From positions 1-36,269 of the forward strand of contig NZ_AKJS01000150.1 of NCBI RefSeq assembly GCF_000282215.1: 36,269 bases of DNA, in the 5' to 3' direction. Below, in pieces: positions 7,723 through 15,132 of this stretch. Position numbers and translations under genes: made by a program. The stretch comes from Pseudomonas sp. GM21. GTDB taxonomy: Bacteria > Pseudomonadota > Gammaproteobacteria > Pseudomonadales > Pseudomonadaceae. Under the pieces are notes generated by a model that ran no database searches, had not been told where the DNA came from, and was given only the letters and a program-made list of their open reading frames with translations. The number at the start of each line of letters is the position of its first letter. Positions within the stretch are counted from its first letter, which is position 1.

Positions 7723-7757
7723 CTGTTCGCTCAATCAAATTTCACTTCGGAGCCCGA

Positions 7758-8579
7758 ATGCCAAGTCAAAAGGACATCGCCGCTGAAAGCGCCGCACCGA
7801 TGATCCCTGAACAGCGTCGTGAATCGATGCTGCGACAGTTGCGCAAGCATCAGGTGCTGAGCGTTCATCAATTGATGGAAATGTTCGACTGTTCGCACAT
7901 GACCATACGCCGCGACATCGCGCTGCTGGAGCAAGAAGGTCGTGCTTATTCGGTAACGGGTGGGGTACGAATTGCCAGTCAGCTCCACAGTGAACCCAGC
8001 CATGAGCTCAAGGCAGTGTTCGAGTTGCCGCAGAAGCAGGCCATGGCCAGGCTCGCCGCCCGGCTATTGCATGCCGACATGACGATTTACCTGGATGCAG
8101 GCACCAGCACGCTGGAAATCGTCCCCTACATCAAGGCGCTGTCCGGCGTGACCGTGGTGACCAACGACTTCGGCATTGTCCAGGCACTGATCGAATCGCC
8201 CCATGTCACCGTGATTCATACCGGTGGGCAACTGGATCACTCCAATCAATCGTGTGTTGGCGGACTAGCGGTGGCCACATTGCGTCAGGTCGTCACCGAT
8301 GTCGCATTCATATCCACCAGTTCATGGGATTTGCGTCGCGGCCTCACCGCATCTTCGGCCCTGAAGGTGGAGGTCAAGCAAGCCGCGATGCAATCGGCCT
8401 CGCAAGTGGTGCTGGTGGCCAGCAGCTCGAAATACGGCACCTTCAGTATGTACAGGATCGCCGGGCTCGAGCAGTTCGACATCATACTCAGCGATGACGT
8501 GTTGTCCCCTGCCGCGGCCGATGGCATCCGTAAGCTGGGTGTCGAATTGTTAATTCCATCGGACAATACTGTGTCCTGA
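7758..8579 (+). CDS. DeoR/GlpR-family transcriptional regulator
   Basis: 273 residues. The N-terminal DeoR helix-turn-helix lies at about 19-70 (LMEMFDCSHMTIRRDIALLE, then VTGGV). The C-terminal sensor domain has the sugar-phosphate pocket features DAGTSTLE and VTNDFGI. ATG 7758 has GGAG five bases upstream. The family normally represses sugar or sugar-acid genes until a phosphorylated intermediate binds. It follows the transporter terminator and ends the hydroxy-acid cluster, so a phosphorylated product of the OtnK-type kinase is a plausible ligand. The cluster therefore has two regulators, this one and the GntR protein at 2676-3668. Confidence 0.88.
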   Translation: MPSQKDIAAESAAPMIPEQRRESMLRQLRKHQVLSVHQLMEMFDCSHMTIRRDIALLEQEGRAYSVTGGVRIASQLHSEPSHELKAVFELPQKQAMARLAARLLHADMTIYLDAGTSTLEIVPYIKALSGVTVVTNDFGIVQALIESPHVTVIHTGGQLDHSNQSCVGGLAVATLRQVVTDVAFISTSSWDLRRGLTASSALKVEVKQAAMQSASQVVLVASSSKYGTFSMYRIAGLEQFDIILSDDVLSPAAADGIRKLGVELLIPSDNTVS

Positions 8580-8854
8580 AGCGAAGGGCTCCCGCACTCG
8601 GAAACGAAAAAGGTATGGGTTTATTTCCGGAAATTAATATGGGGATGCCCTTTCAATGCACCTCGAAATAAGCAGGGAGGCCAGGGATAGTCGGCCTTGG
8701 CTTGATGGCGTCAGACCTAGTGAGGCACGGTTTTCCATTGAGTCTGCGGGCAATGTCGCTAGCCTGATGCTGGATAACCTGTAACAGGCGAGTGCCTATG
8801 AACGACTGCTTTTGGCTGTGGATGGGCTTTCATTAAGGGCAGTTTTTGGTCGCT

Positions 8855-8990
8855 CAGAGTTCCGAGAATAGAACCAAAGAAAGCTTTTCTGTCCGCTGCG
8901 AGTTCTTCATCCGACAGCTTTCTGGCTGCTTGATACACCTTTTAATTCATCCACTCGTTGTAGGTCGCCATTAGGCAGATATGACTGGTG
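8855..8990 (-). pseudogene. DinB-family protein remnant
   Basis: The minus strand reads HICLMATYNEWMN, stop, then KVYQAARKLSDEELAADRKA followed by FFGSILGTL, which is the N-terminal part of DinB/YfiT-like four-helix proteins with the usual first helix. A TAA stop stands where the family has Gln or Lys, and similarity ends after GTL, before the expected histidine-containing NHLLVGD segment. I see no intact start and no downstream half. It is a decayed fragment about 45 codons long. The family includes thiol transferases and stress proteins, but nothing functional can remain here. Confidence 0.65.
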
Positions 8991-9025
8991 CGGCTCTTCG
9001 CCTTTACTCTTTGACCACTTCAGAG

Positions 9026-9052
9026 GACAACCCCGCTCATCCCGAGGTTGTC
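9026..9052 (-). terminator. Possible hairpin after the aminotransferase gene
   Basis: GACAACC and GGTTGTC form a 7-bp stem around a 13-base loop, downstream of the aminotransferase stop on the minus strand. No T-run follows, so termination is uncertain. Confidence 0.3.
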
Positions 9053-9088
9053 AGTATGTCGTAGCGCTACCAATCCATGGCTACCAAA

Positions 9089-10291
9089 TCAAACAACCCG
9101 GGAGATCTGAGTTACTTTGCTGAGATATCGTTCGATCCGCGCCACAGCTTCTGCCAGTCGTTCGATGCTGGTGGTGTATGAAAAGCGGACGTAGCGCTCC
9201 GGCTCATTCGCACCAAAATCCAGGCCTGGTGCAATCGCTACCGACGCGTGCTCAAGTAAGGTCATTGCGAAATCAAAGCTGTTGTCCGTGAATGCGGAAC
9301 AGTCAGCGTAGATGTAGAACGCGCCTTCAGGCTTGGCCACGATCTGAAATCCTATCCTTGTCAGTTCGGCCGACAGGTAGTCCCGACGGCGCTTGAACTC
9401 CATCCGCCGCGTCTCGACTATATCCAGGGTTGCGTGCTCAAAAGCCGCCAGCGCGGCGTACTGAGCTGGTGCGGAGGGAGAAAGAAACAGGTTTTGGGCA
9501 AGCTTTTCAATATGCCGGGTGAATTCTTCCGGCACCACAAGCCAACCCAAACGCCAGCCTGTCATCTGAAAGTACTTGGAGAAGCTTTGTACGATCCATA
9601 CATCGTCACAGCATTGCAGCGCGGTGGACGTCTCAACGTCGTAGGTCAACCCCTGGTAAATCTCGTCGAGTATGAAATGCCCGCCTTTCTCACGGATACA
9701 ATCTGCGAACGTTTTGATCTGATCCAGACTGAGCATTGTGCCTGTCGGATTGGCCGGAGAAGCAAGTAGCACCCCGGCAGTGGCTTCGCTCCAGTTTTTT
9801 TCGATATCCCCAAGCGTCGGCTGGAAATTGCTTTCTTCGCCTACAGGGATCGACTTCGGTACGCCCTCAAAGATACGAACAAAATTGCGATTGCAAGGAT
9901 AGCCAGGATCCGTCAACAGCCATTCTTTGCCCGGTTCTGCCAGGCAGGCCAATGCGAGCAGCAATCCGCCCGAGGCTCCAGCCGTCACAATAACGCGCGA
10001 CGCAGGGACTGTTACGCCATATCGACTCTGGTAGTAATCAGCAATCGCCTCTCGCAGTTCAGGGATACCAAGTGCGGGAGTGTACGTAGTTTTGCCATTG
10101 GCAATGGCAGCCTGGGCGGCGGCGATGATAGCTGGCGGCGTAGGAAAGTCAGGCTCACCGACTTCCATGTGCACTATATCCCGCCCTTCGGCTTCGAGTC
10201 GTTTCGCTCGCGTCAGGATGTCAATGACGTGAAAGGGAGCGACATCGTTCATGCGCGTAGCAACGGACTGTTGATCGATAGTTGTTTTCAC
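9089..10291 (-). CDS. PLP-dependent class I aminotransferase
   Basis: 400 residues with a GTG start at 10291 and GGAGG five bases upstream. Fold-type I residues are visible: SPANPTG with Asn181, LDEIYQG with Asp209 and Tyr212, and SFSKYFQMTGWRLGW with the PLP-binding Lys239. It belongs to the AspC/aromatic-aminotransferase-like class I subgroup. It lies 178 bases downstream of the indolepyruvate oxidoreductase on the same strand. In that context it would interconvert an aromatic or other bulky amino acid with the 2-oxo acid that the oxidoreductase consumes. The specific amino acid cannot be read from the sequence. Cytoplasmic. Confidence 0.88.
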   Translation of the reverse strand: MKTTIDQQSVATRMNDVAPFHVIDILTRAKRLEAEGRDIVHMEVGEPDFPTPPAIIAAAQAAIANGKTTYTPALGIPELREAIADYYQSRYGVTVPASRVIVTAGASGGLLLALACLAEPGKEWLLTDPGYPCNRNFVRIFEGVPKSIPVGEESNFQPTLGDIEKNWSEATAGVLLASPANPTGTMLSLDQIKTFADCIREKGGHFILDEIYQGLTYDVETSTALQCCDDVWIVQSFSKYFQMTGWRLGWLVVPEEFTRHIEKLAQNLFLSPSAPAQYAALAAFEHATLDIVETRRMEFKRRRDYLSAELTRIGFQIVAKPEGAFYIYADCSAFTDNSFDFAMTLLEHASVAIAPGLDFGANEPERYVRFSYTTSIERLAEAVARIERYLSKVTQISRVV

Positions 10292-10469
10292 ACTTTATCC
10301 TCCACTGAGATAGATAGGGCGCAAGGCAGACCCTTCAGTCTGAGCCTGCGCCCATTGGTCTCGCCCTCCACTTTCACCCAGCACGTTCTGCTCACCGACT
10401 TGGTGGTCACCAAGCGTCAGCAGGCCCATCAGGAAAAAGTAGAAATAGCAGCATCGCGACGTCGAGTCT

Positions 10470-13400
10470 TCAAGCCACTTTTTTCAGTGCGATCACACGG
10501 CCTCGCATGACATCCAACAACACAGCTTCGCGTTGTGTCGCCAGCTCCATGGCCTTGGCCCTGACATGGCCGTATCCGCGGATCTGCTCAGGTAACGAAG
10601 CAAGTTCGACCATCGTGTCGTAATGAGAGGAACTCCTGCCCTCTTCCAGCACCGAAAGGATTTCCGCAATAACCGCTTCGTAACGCTGAATCAAAGCGCG
10701 TTCCTGGCGGCGCTCAGCGGTGTAACCGAATACATCCAGCGGCGTACCTCGCAACATCCGCAGTTTGGCAAGCACGCGGAAAACAGGAACAATCCATGGT
10801 CCAAATTCAGTTTTCTTCGGAAGGCCAGTGTCGGGGTCGCGCCGGGCCAGGAGCGGCGGTGCAAGGTTGAACACCAGCTTGTAGTCACCTTCAAACTGCT
10901 GGGAGACACGATCAAGGAAGCCGCTTTCGACATGCAGACGGGCGACCTCATACTCGTCTTTGATCGCCAACAATTTGAAGTAGTACTTGGCCACTGCTTG
11001 TGTCAGGTCAGTACGCCCCGCAAACAGCTTCTGCTCAATCTTGCGTACACGCTCCAACAAGTCGGTGTAGCGTTGCGCATAGGCGGTGTTTTGGTACTCC
11101 ACCAGAAACCTGCGCCGTGTTTCGATCACTTCGTCATTGGACTTTACGGGGGCGGGCGAAACACCTGCGCGCTGCGTAGTTTCTTTTGTGGCGAGCAATT
11201 GCTCCACCGCTTTTGGATTCACAGCAGCCTGACGTCCCCAGCGGAACGCTTCCGTGTTCATCTGTTTGGCCGCACCATTAAGATCAATCGCTGATTCAAT
11301 GGAGGTCGCGGAAAGCGGTATCAGTCCACGCTGATAGGCAAAGCCCAGCATGAACATGTTGGCCGCGATGCTGTCACCGAGTAAAGCGGTGGCAATACGC
11401 CCTGCATCGACAAACTCGGTGTGCTCCTGCCCTACCGCGTCGACGATATTGCGGCGAAGATCCTCTGCGGGGTATTCGAGATCTGCGTTGCGAGTAAACG
11501 CCCCAGGCATTGTTTCCTGTGTGTTGGCCAGGATGAAAGTACTGCCATGACGCGTCGCGCCCAGGGTTTTGGAGTTGCCCGCAACAATCAGGTCACAACC
11601 CAGAACCAGATCGGCGCCACCTGCCGCAATGCGAATGGTCTTGATCGATTGTGGATCAGGGCCGAAGCGCAAATGGCTCCATACCGAGCCCCCCTTCTGC
11701 GCCAGTCCGGCCATGTCGAGCAAACCGCAACCTCGACCCTCGAGGTGAGCCGCCATTCCCAGAATGGCACCAATGGTGACGACACCGGTGCCACCCATGC
11801 CAGCCACCAGAATGCTGTAGACGCGATCGTCGATGCTTGGGCGAACCGGTTCCGGCAGCAACGGTGCCGTCTGACCTTGCGTTGCGCGCTCGGGCTTGCT
11901 CAGGCTCCCCCCGACTACGCTGACAAAGCTGGGGCAGAAACCGTTGACGCATGAAAAGTCTTTGTTGCAGGAAGATTGGTCGATCGTCCGTTTGCGACCG
12001 AACTCCGTCTCCAGCGGCTGCACCGATACGCAATTGGACTTCACGCCGCAATCTCCGCACCCTTCGCACACCAGATCATTGATGACGATGCGCTTGGCTG
12101 GATCAGGAAAGGTTCCGCGCTTACGCCGGCGCCGTTTCTCAGCGGCGCAGGTTTGGTCGTAGATCAGAACCGAAGTCCCTTCCACTTCTCGTATTTCGCG
12201 CTGGACCTTGTCCAATGTATCCCTGTGATGGAACGTCACACCCGCCGGCCAGGCAGTGTCCAGGGGATACTTGTGTGGCTCATCGCTCACCACAACAATC
12301 CGCTTCACGCCCTCAGCACTCACCTGGTGGGCAATGGCTGGAACATTCAGCGTACCGTCATGCTTTTGCCCTCCGGTCATCGCGACAGCATCGTTGAACA
12401 ATATTTTGAAAGTAATGTTTGTGCCGGCTGCCACCGCGGCCCGAATGCCTAGATAACCCGAATGGAAATAGGTGCCATCACCGATGTTCTGGAACATGTG
12501 TTTGCGCTTGGAGAAAGGCGCCTCCCCTACCCAAACCATTCCTTCGCCGCCCATGTGGGTATAACCCAACGTTGAGCGCTCCATAGACTGCGCCATCCAA
12601 TGGCATCCGATGCCTGCGTACCCCTTGCTGCCCTCTGGTAGCACGGTAGAGGAGCTATGAGGGCAACCACTGCAAAAATAATAGCTACGCGCCAGAAGTG
12701 CGGTATCACCCTTGACCACCTGGTAAGAGCGCAACTCTTCAATACGATTGCGCAGACTGACATTGTCCCCCAGCTCAAGGAGGCGCTCGCCTAACGCAAT
12801 GCCTATTTGGTTCGAATCCAGCGCCATTTCCGACTGGAACATCGTTTGGCCTACTTCGTCATGTTTACCGACAATGACCGGAGCATTGGCACGACCGTAA
12901 AACTGCTCTTTCAGCTGGAACTCGATCAGACTCCTTTTTTCCTCCACCACCAGAATCTTGTCGAGTCCCTCTGAAAAATGTGCTGCACCTTCAGGTTCGA
13001 GTGGCCAAACCATCCCGACTTTGTAGATACGCAAGCCCATCTCAGCGGCGGCTTTTTCGCTGAGGTTGAGATCATCCAAAGCCTGCAATACATCCAGATA
13101 GCTCTTGCCATGGGTAATGATCCCCAACTTGGCAGCCGGTGCACCAAGGACAATTCGATCAAGTGCGTTGTGACGGGCGAAAGCGCGAACCGCATTCAAT
13201 TTGTAGCGGTGTAAACGGGCTTCTTGTGCGTGCGGGGTATCAGGCTGACGAATGCTGAGCCCATCTGGCGGCAGTGCGAAATCCTGAGGAATCTGAATTT
13301 TCACGCGATTGATGTCGACATCAATGGTGGCCGTAGCCTCCACCGTGTCCTTGACACACTTCATCCCGACCCAGCAGCCACTGTAACGAGACAATGCCCA

Positions 13401-13961
13401 TCCGATCAGGCCAAAGTCGAGAATTTCCTGGACGCCCGCTGGGCTGAGCACCGGAATCATGGCGTCCACCATTGCGAACTCGCTTTGGTGACATGTGCTT
13501 GAGGACTCGCAGGTATGGTCATCGCCCATCAACACGAGAACCCCACCGAGATTTGCCGTACCGGCGAGATTGGCATGCCGAAACGCGTCACCGGTGCGAT
13601 CAACGCCAGGACCTTTGCCGTACCACATGCCGAAAACGCCGTCGTATTTACCTTCGCCGCTCAGGTGCGCTTGTTGTGCGCCCCAGATAGTGGTCGCTGC
13701 GAGGTCTTCATTGACGCCAGGAACAAAAAGGGTGTGATGCTGCTCGAGGTGTTTTTTGGCTTTACCAAGCTGGTCATCAAGTCCGCCAAGGGGCGATCCG
13801 CGATAACCGGATATGTAGCCCGCGGTGTTGTGGCCAAGTTGTTGATCTCTCTGCCGCTGCGTCATGGACAGGCGGACAAGGGCTTGAGTCCCGGTAATGA
13901 AAATACGCCCTTGAGTGAGGGTGTATTTGTCGTCGAGCTGGACGGTCTTCAGGTTCATCAT
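10470..13961 (-). CDS. Indolepyruvate ferredoxin oxidoreductase family protein (fused IorA-IorB)
   Basis: 1163 residues, the length of the large single-chain proteobacterial 2-oxo-acid:ferredoxin oxidoreductases. A pyrimidine-binding region fills roughly the first 400 residues. The thiamine diphosphate region has FCSGCPHSS (Cys430, Cys433) and NIGDGTYFHSG (about 492-502). A cysteine-rich iron-sulfur segment spans about 632-676 (CEGCGDCG, SCNKDFSC, FCPSF). The IorB/gamma-like domain starts near 710 (VAGMGGTGVVTIGAILG). Family enzymes oxidatively decarboxylate indolepyruvate or other aryl/branched 2-oxo acids to acyl-CoA, with electrons passed to ferredoxin or directly onward. The start is ATG 13961 or, better spaced from GGAG, ATG 13958. 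Together with the aminotransferase and amine oxidase it suggests amino acid or amine breakdown. Confidence 0.9.
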   Translation of the reverse strand: MMNLKTVQLDDKYTLTQGRIFITGTQALVRLSMTQRQRDQQLGHNTAGYISGYRGSPLGGLDDQLGKAKKHLEQHHTLFVPGVNEDLAATTIWGAQQAHLSGEGKYDGVFGMWYGKGPGVDRTGDAFRHANLAGTANLGGVLVLMGDDHTCESSSTCHQSEFAMVDAMIPVLSPAGVQEILDFGLIGWALSRYSGCWVGMKCVKDTVEATATIDVDINRVKIQIPQDFALPPDGLSIRQPDTPHAQEARLHRYKLNAVRAFARHNALDRIVLGAPAAKLGIITHGKSYLDVLQALDDLNLSEKAAAEMGLRIYKVGMVWPLEPEGAAHFSEGLDKILVVEEKRSLIEFQLKEQFYGRANAPVIVGKHDEVGQTMFQSEMALDSNQIGIALGERLLELGDNVSLRNRIEELRSYQVVKGDTALLARSYYFCSGCPHSSSTVLPEGSKGYAGIGCHWMAQSMERSTLGYTHMGGEGMVWVGEAPFSKRKHMFQNIGDGTYFHSGYLGIRAAVAAGTNITFKILFNDAVAMTGGQKHDGTLNVPAIAHQVSAEGVKRIVVVSDEPHKYPLDTAWPAGVTFHHRDTLDKVQREIREVEGTSVLIYDQTCAAEKRRRRKRGTFPDPAKRIVINDLVCEGCGDCGVKSNCVSVQPLETEFGRKRTIDQSSCNKDFSCVNGFCPSFVSVVGGSLSKPERATQGQTAPLLPEPVRPSIDDRVYSILVAGMGGTGVVTIGAILGMAAHLEGRGCGLLDMAGLAQKGGSVWSHLRFGPDPQSIKTIRIAAGGADLVLGCDLIVAGNSKTLGATRHGSTFILANTQETMPGAFTRNADLEYPAEDLRRNIVDAVGQEHTEFVDAGRIATALLGDSIAANMFMLGFAYQRGLIPLSATSIESAIDLNGAAKQMNTEAFRWGRQAAVNPKAVEQLLATKETTQRAGVSPAPVKSNDEVIETRRRFLVEYQNTAYAQRYTDLLERVRKIEQKLFAGRTDLTQAVAKYYFKLLAIKDEYEVARLHVESGFLDRVSQQFEGDYKLVFNLAPPLLARRDPDTGLPKKTEFGPWIVPVFRVLAKLRMLRGTPLDVFGYTAERRQERALIQRYEAVIAEILSVLEEGRSSSHYDTMVELASLPEQIRGYGHVRAKAMELATQREAVLLDVMRGRVIALKKVA

Positions 13962-14027
13962 TCACTCCGCCCCTGTGGTGGGGATTTATTGTTCTACTTC
14001 TAAGCGGACTTACCCGTTATGAAAATT

Positions 14028-14071
14028 ACACTCTGTCAAGAGTGTTATTACGCAGCTTTATTAACGCGTAA
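14028..14071. promoter_or_regulatory. Two adjacent inverted repeats upstream of the oxidoreductase
   Basis: ACACTCT-gtca-AGAGTGT (14028-14045) is a perfect 7-bp hairpin and TTACGC/GCGTAA (14048-14071) a second inverted repeat. They lie in the 198-base gap between RidA and the oxidoreductase, about 70-110 bases before the latter. They could be a regulator site or a weak RidA terminator. Confidence 0.35.
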
Positions 14072-14159
14072 TCAGGCCATTCATTCGGATTATCAATTCA
14101 AGTAACTTTTAAAGCGTGGGAGGCGAATGCACTACGCGCTTTTTTACGACTCATTCAAG

Positions 14160-14666
14160 TCAAGGGCGGACGGCAGAAACTTCTATTTCCACGAGAAACC
14201 CAGGGTTCGCCAGACCAGACACCTGGAAGACCGATCGGGTCGGCAGATTTTTTTGAGCTCCCGCACCGAAAAACTGTGTGTAGCCTTTCATGAAACCTGC
14301 ATAGTCCATCTCGCCGTCATTACTTGCTGTGCCAACCAAATACACTTGCATCTTCACTACGTCGCCGAGTGAAAGACCTAGCCTTTTCAAAGTATTCTCG
14401 ATACTTCTGAGCGTGCTGACAGTCTGTGCCTCGGTATCACCGTAGGCAGCAATGCTTTTTGGATCGGCCTTACTGTCAATTATGGATGGAACGGCTCCAC
14501 TGAGATTAACAAGTGTCGCGCTAGCAGGAATTTCGACAGCCAAGGAAATAGGGAAGTCGGAGTTTGGAATTTTGTGGCGAATTACCGAGTCAGCGCTCGC
14601 ATGGGTGGACAACAGCCCACTCAGCATCGAGACAAGGAATATAGTGCGTGCGTTTATTGTCGACAT
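14160..14666 (-). CDS. Exported RidA-family (YjgF/YER057c/UK114) protein
   Basis: 168 residues from ATG 14666, which has AAGGA seven bases upstream; longer in-frame starts lack a ribosome-binding site. Residues 1-25 form a Sec signal peptide ending THASA before DSV. The remainder is a RidA fold with Arg144 (PTRSVFQV) and Glu160 (VEIEVSAV) matching the catalytic Arg and the conserved Glu of imine deaminases. Classical RidA is cytoplasmic and hydrolyses reactive enamine/imine intermediates. A periplasmic copy placed directly after a Tat-exported amine oxidase and a cytochrome c fits hydrolysis of the imine that the oxidase produces. The gap to the cytochrome gene is 56 bases. Confidence 0.85.
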   Translation of the reverse strand: MSTINARTIFLVSMLSGLLSTHASADSVIRHKIPNSDFPISLAVEIPASATLVNLSGAVPSIIDSKADPKSIAAYGDTEAQTVSTLRSIENTLKRLGLSLGDVVKMQVYLVGTASNDGEMDYAGFMKGYTQFFGAGAQKNLPTRSVFQVSGLANPGFLVEIEVSAVRP

Positions 14667-14722
14667 CAAATGATCCTTTTGCGTGTAAACAATTGGGGCG
14701 GCGTAGCACACCCTCACTATGA

Positions 14723-15118
14723 TCAGCGTTGGCTTACAGTTCGGACATCTTCAACCGTGACGGTGTCAGAATAGTTATTTCCAAAGTGAGTGCGTACATA
14801 GTCGACCACCCATGCTATTTGTTGGTCAGACATGTATTTTTTGAATCCTGGCATGCCGCCCTGCCCAGACGTCACCATGTAAATGGGGTATATCTTTGCT
14901 CCCAGCTTTACGTTTGATGCTAAAGCGGGATAAGCCCCTGCCCCGTGCGAACCCTGGGCTTCGGACATATGGCAGCCCTGACAAACTTGTTGAAACAGCG
15001 CTTCACCACTTGTCTGATCAAACGAACCTGAAGTTGAGACCTGAATGGTGTCAGCGGCCAAAGCGGATGCACTGGCCAGCAAGCTCAGCAACAAGCCCGT
15101 TGCAAGAAAGTTGTGCAT
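14723..15118 (-). CDS. Periplasmic class I cytochrome c
   Basis: 131 residues from ATG 15118, with GGAG about six bases upstream. A signal peptide occupies 1-21 (ends SALA before AD). The haem-binding motif is CQGCH at 46-50 and the likely axial Met89 lies in GQGGMPGF; YMSDQQIAWVVDYVRTHFG is the usual C-terminal helix. It starts 14 bases after the amine oxidase stop, so the two are surely co-transcribed. A dedicated small cytochrome as electron acceptor for a flavin amine oxidase is known for nicotine oxidoreductase NicA2 and CycN. I infer the same arrangement here, with electrons passing to the respiratory chain rather than to oxygen. Confidence 0.9.
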   Translation of the reverse strand: MHNFLATGLLLSLLASASALAADTIQVSTSGSFDQTSGEALFQQVCQGCHMSEAQGSHGAGAYPALASNVKLGAKIYPIYMVTSGQGGMPGFKKYMSDQQIAWVVDYVRTHFGNNYSDTVTVEDVRTVSQR

Positions 15119-15132
15119 GATGAACTCCGGTC

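Larger units (their letters stand above)
8580..9088. other. Intergenic stretch with decayed sequence
   Basis: About 500 bases between the DeoR gene and the aminotransferase with no intact gene. It contains the DinB remnant described separately. A 42-codon plus-strand frame at about 8656-8784 has no clear ribosome-binding site and I do not recognise it; it may be another gene remnant. Confidence 0.6.
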
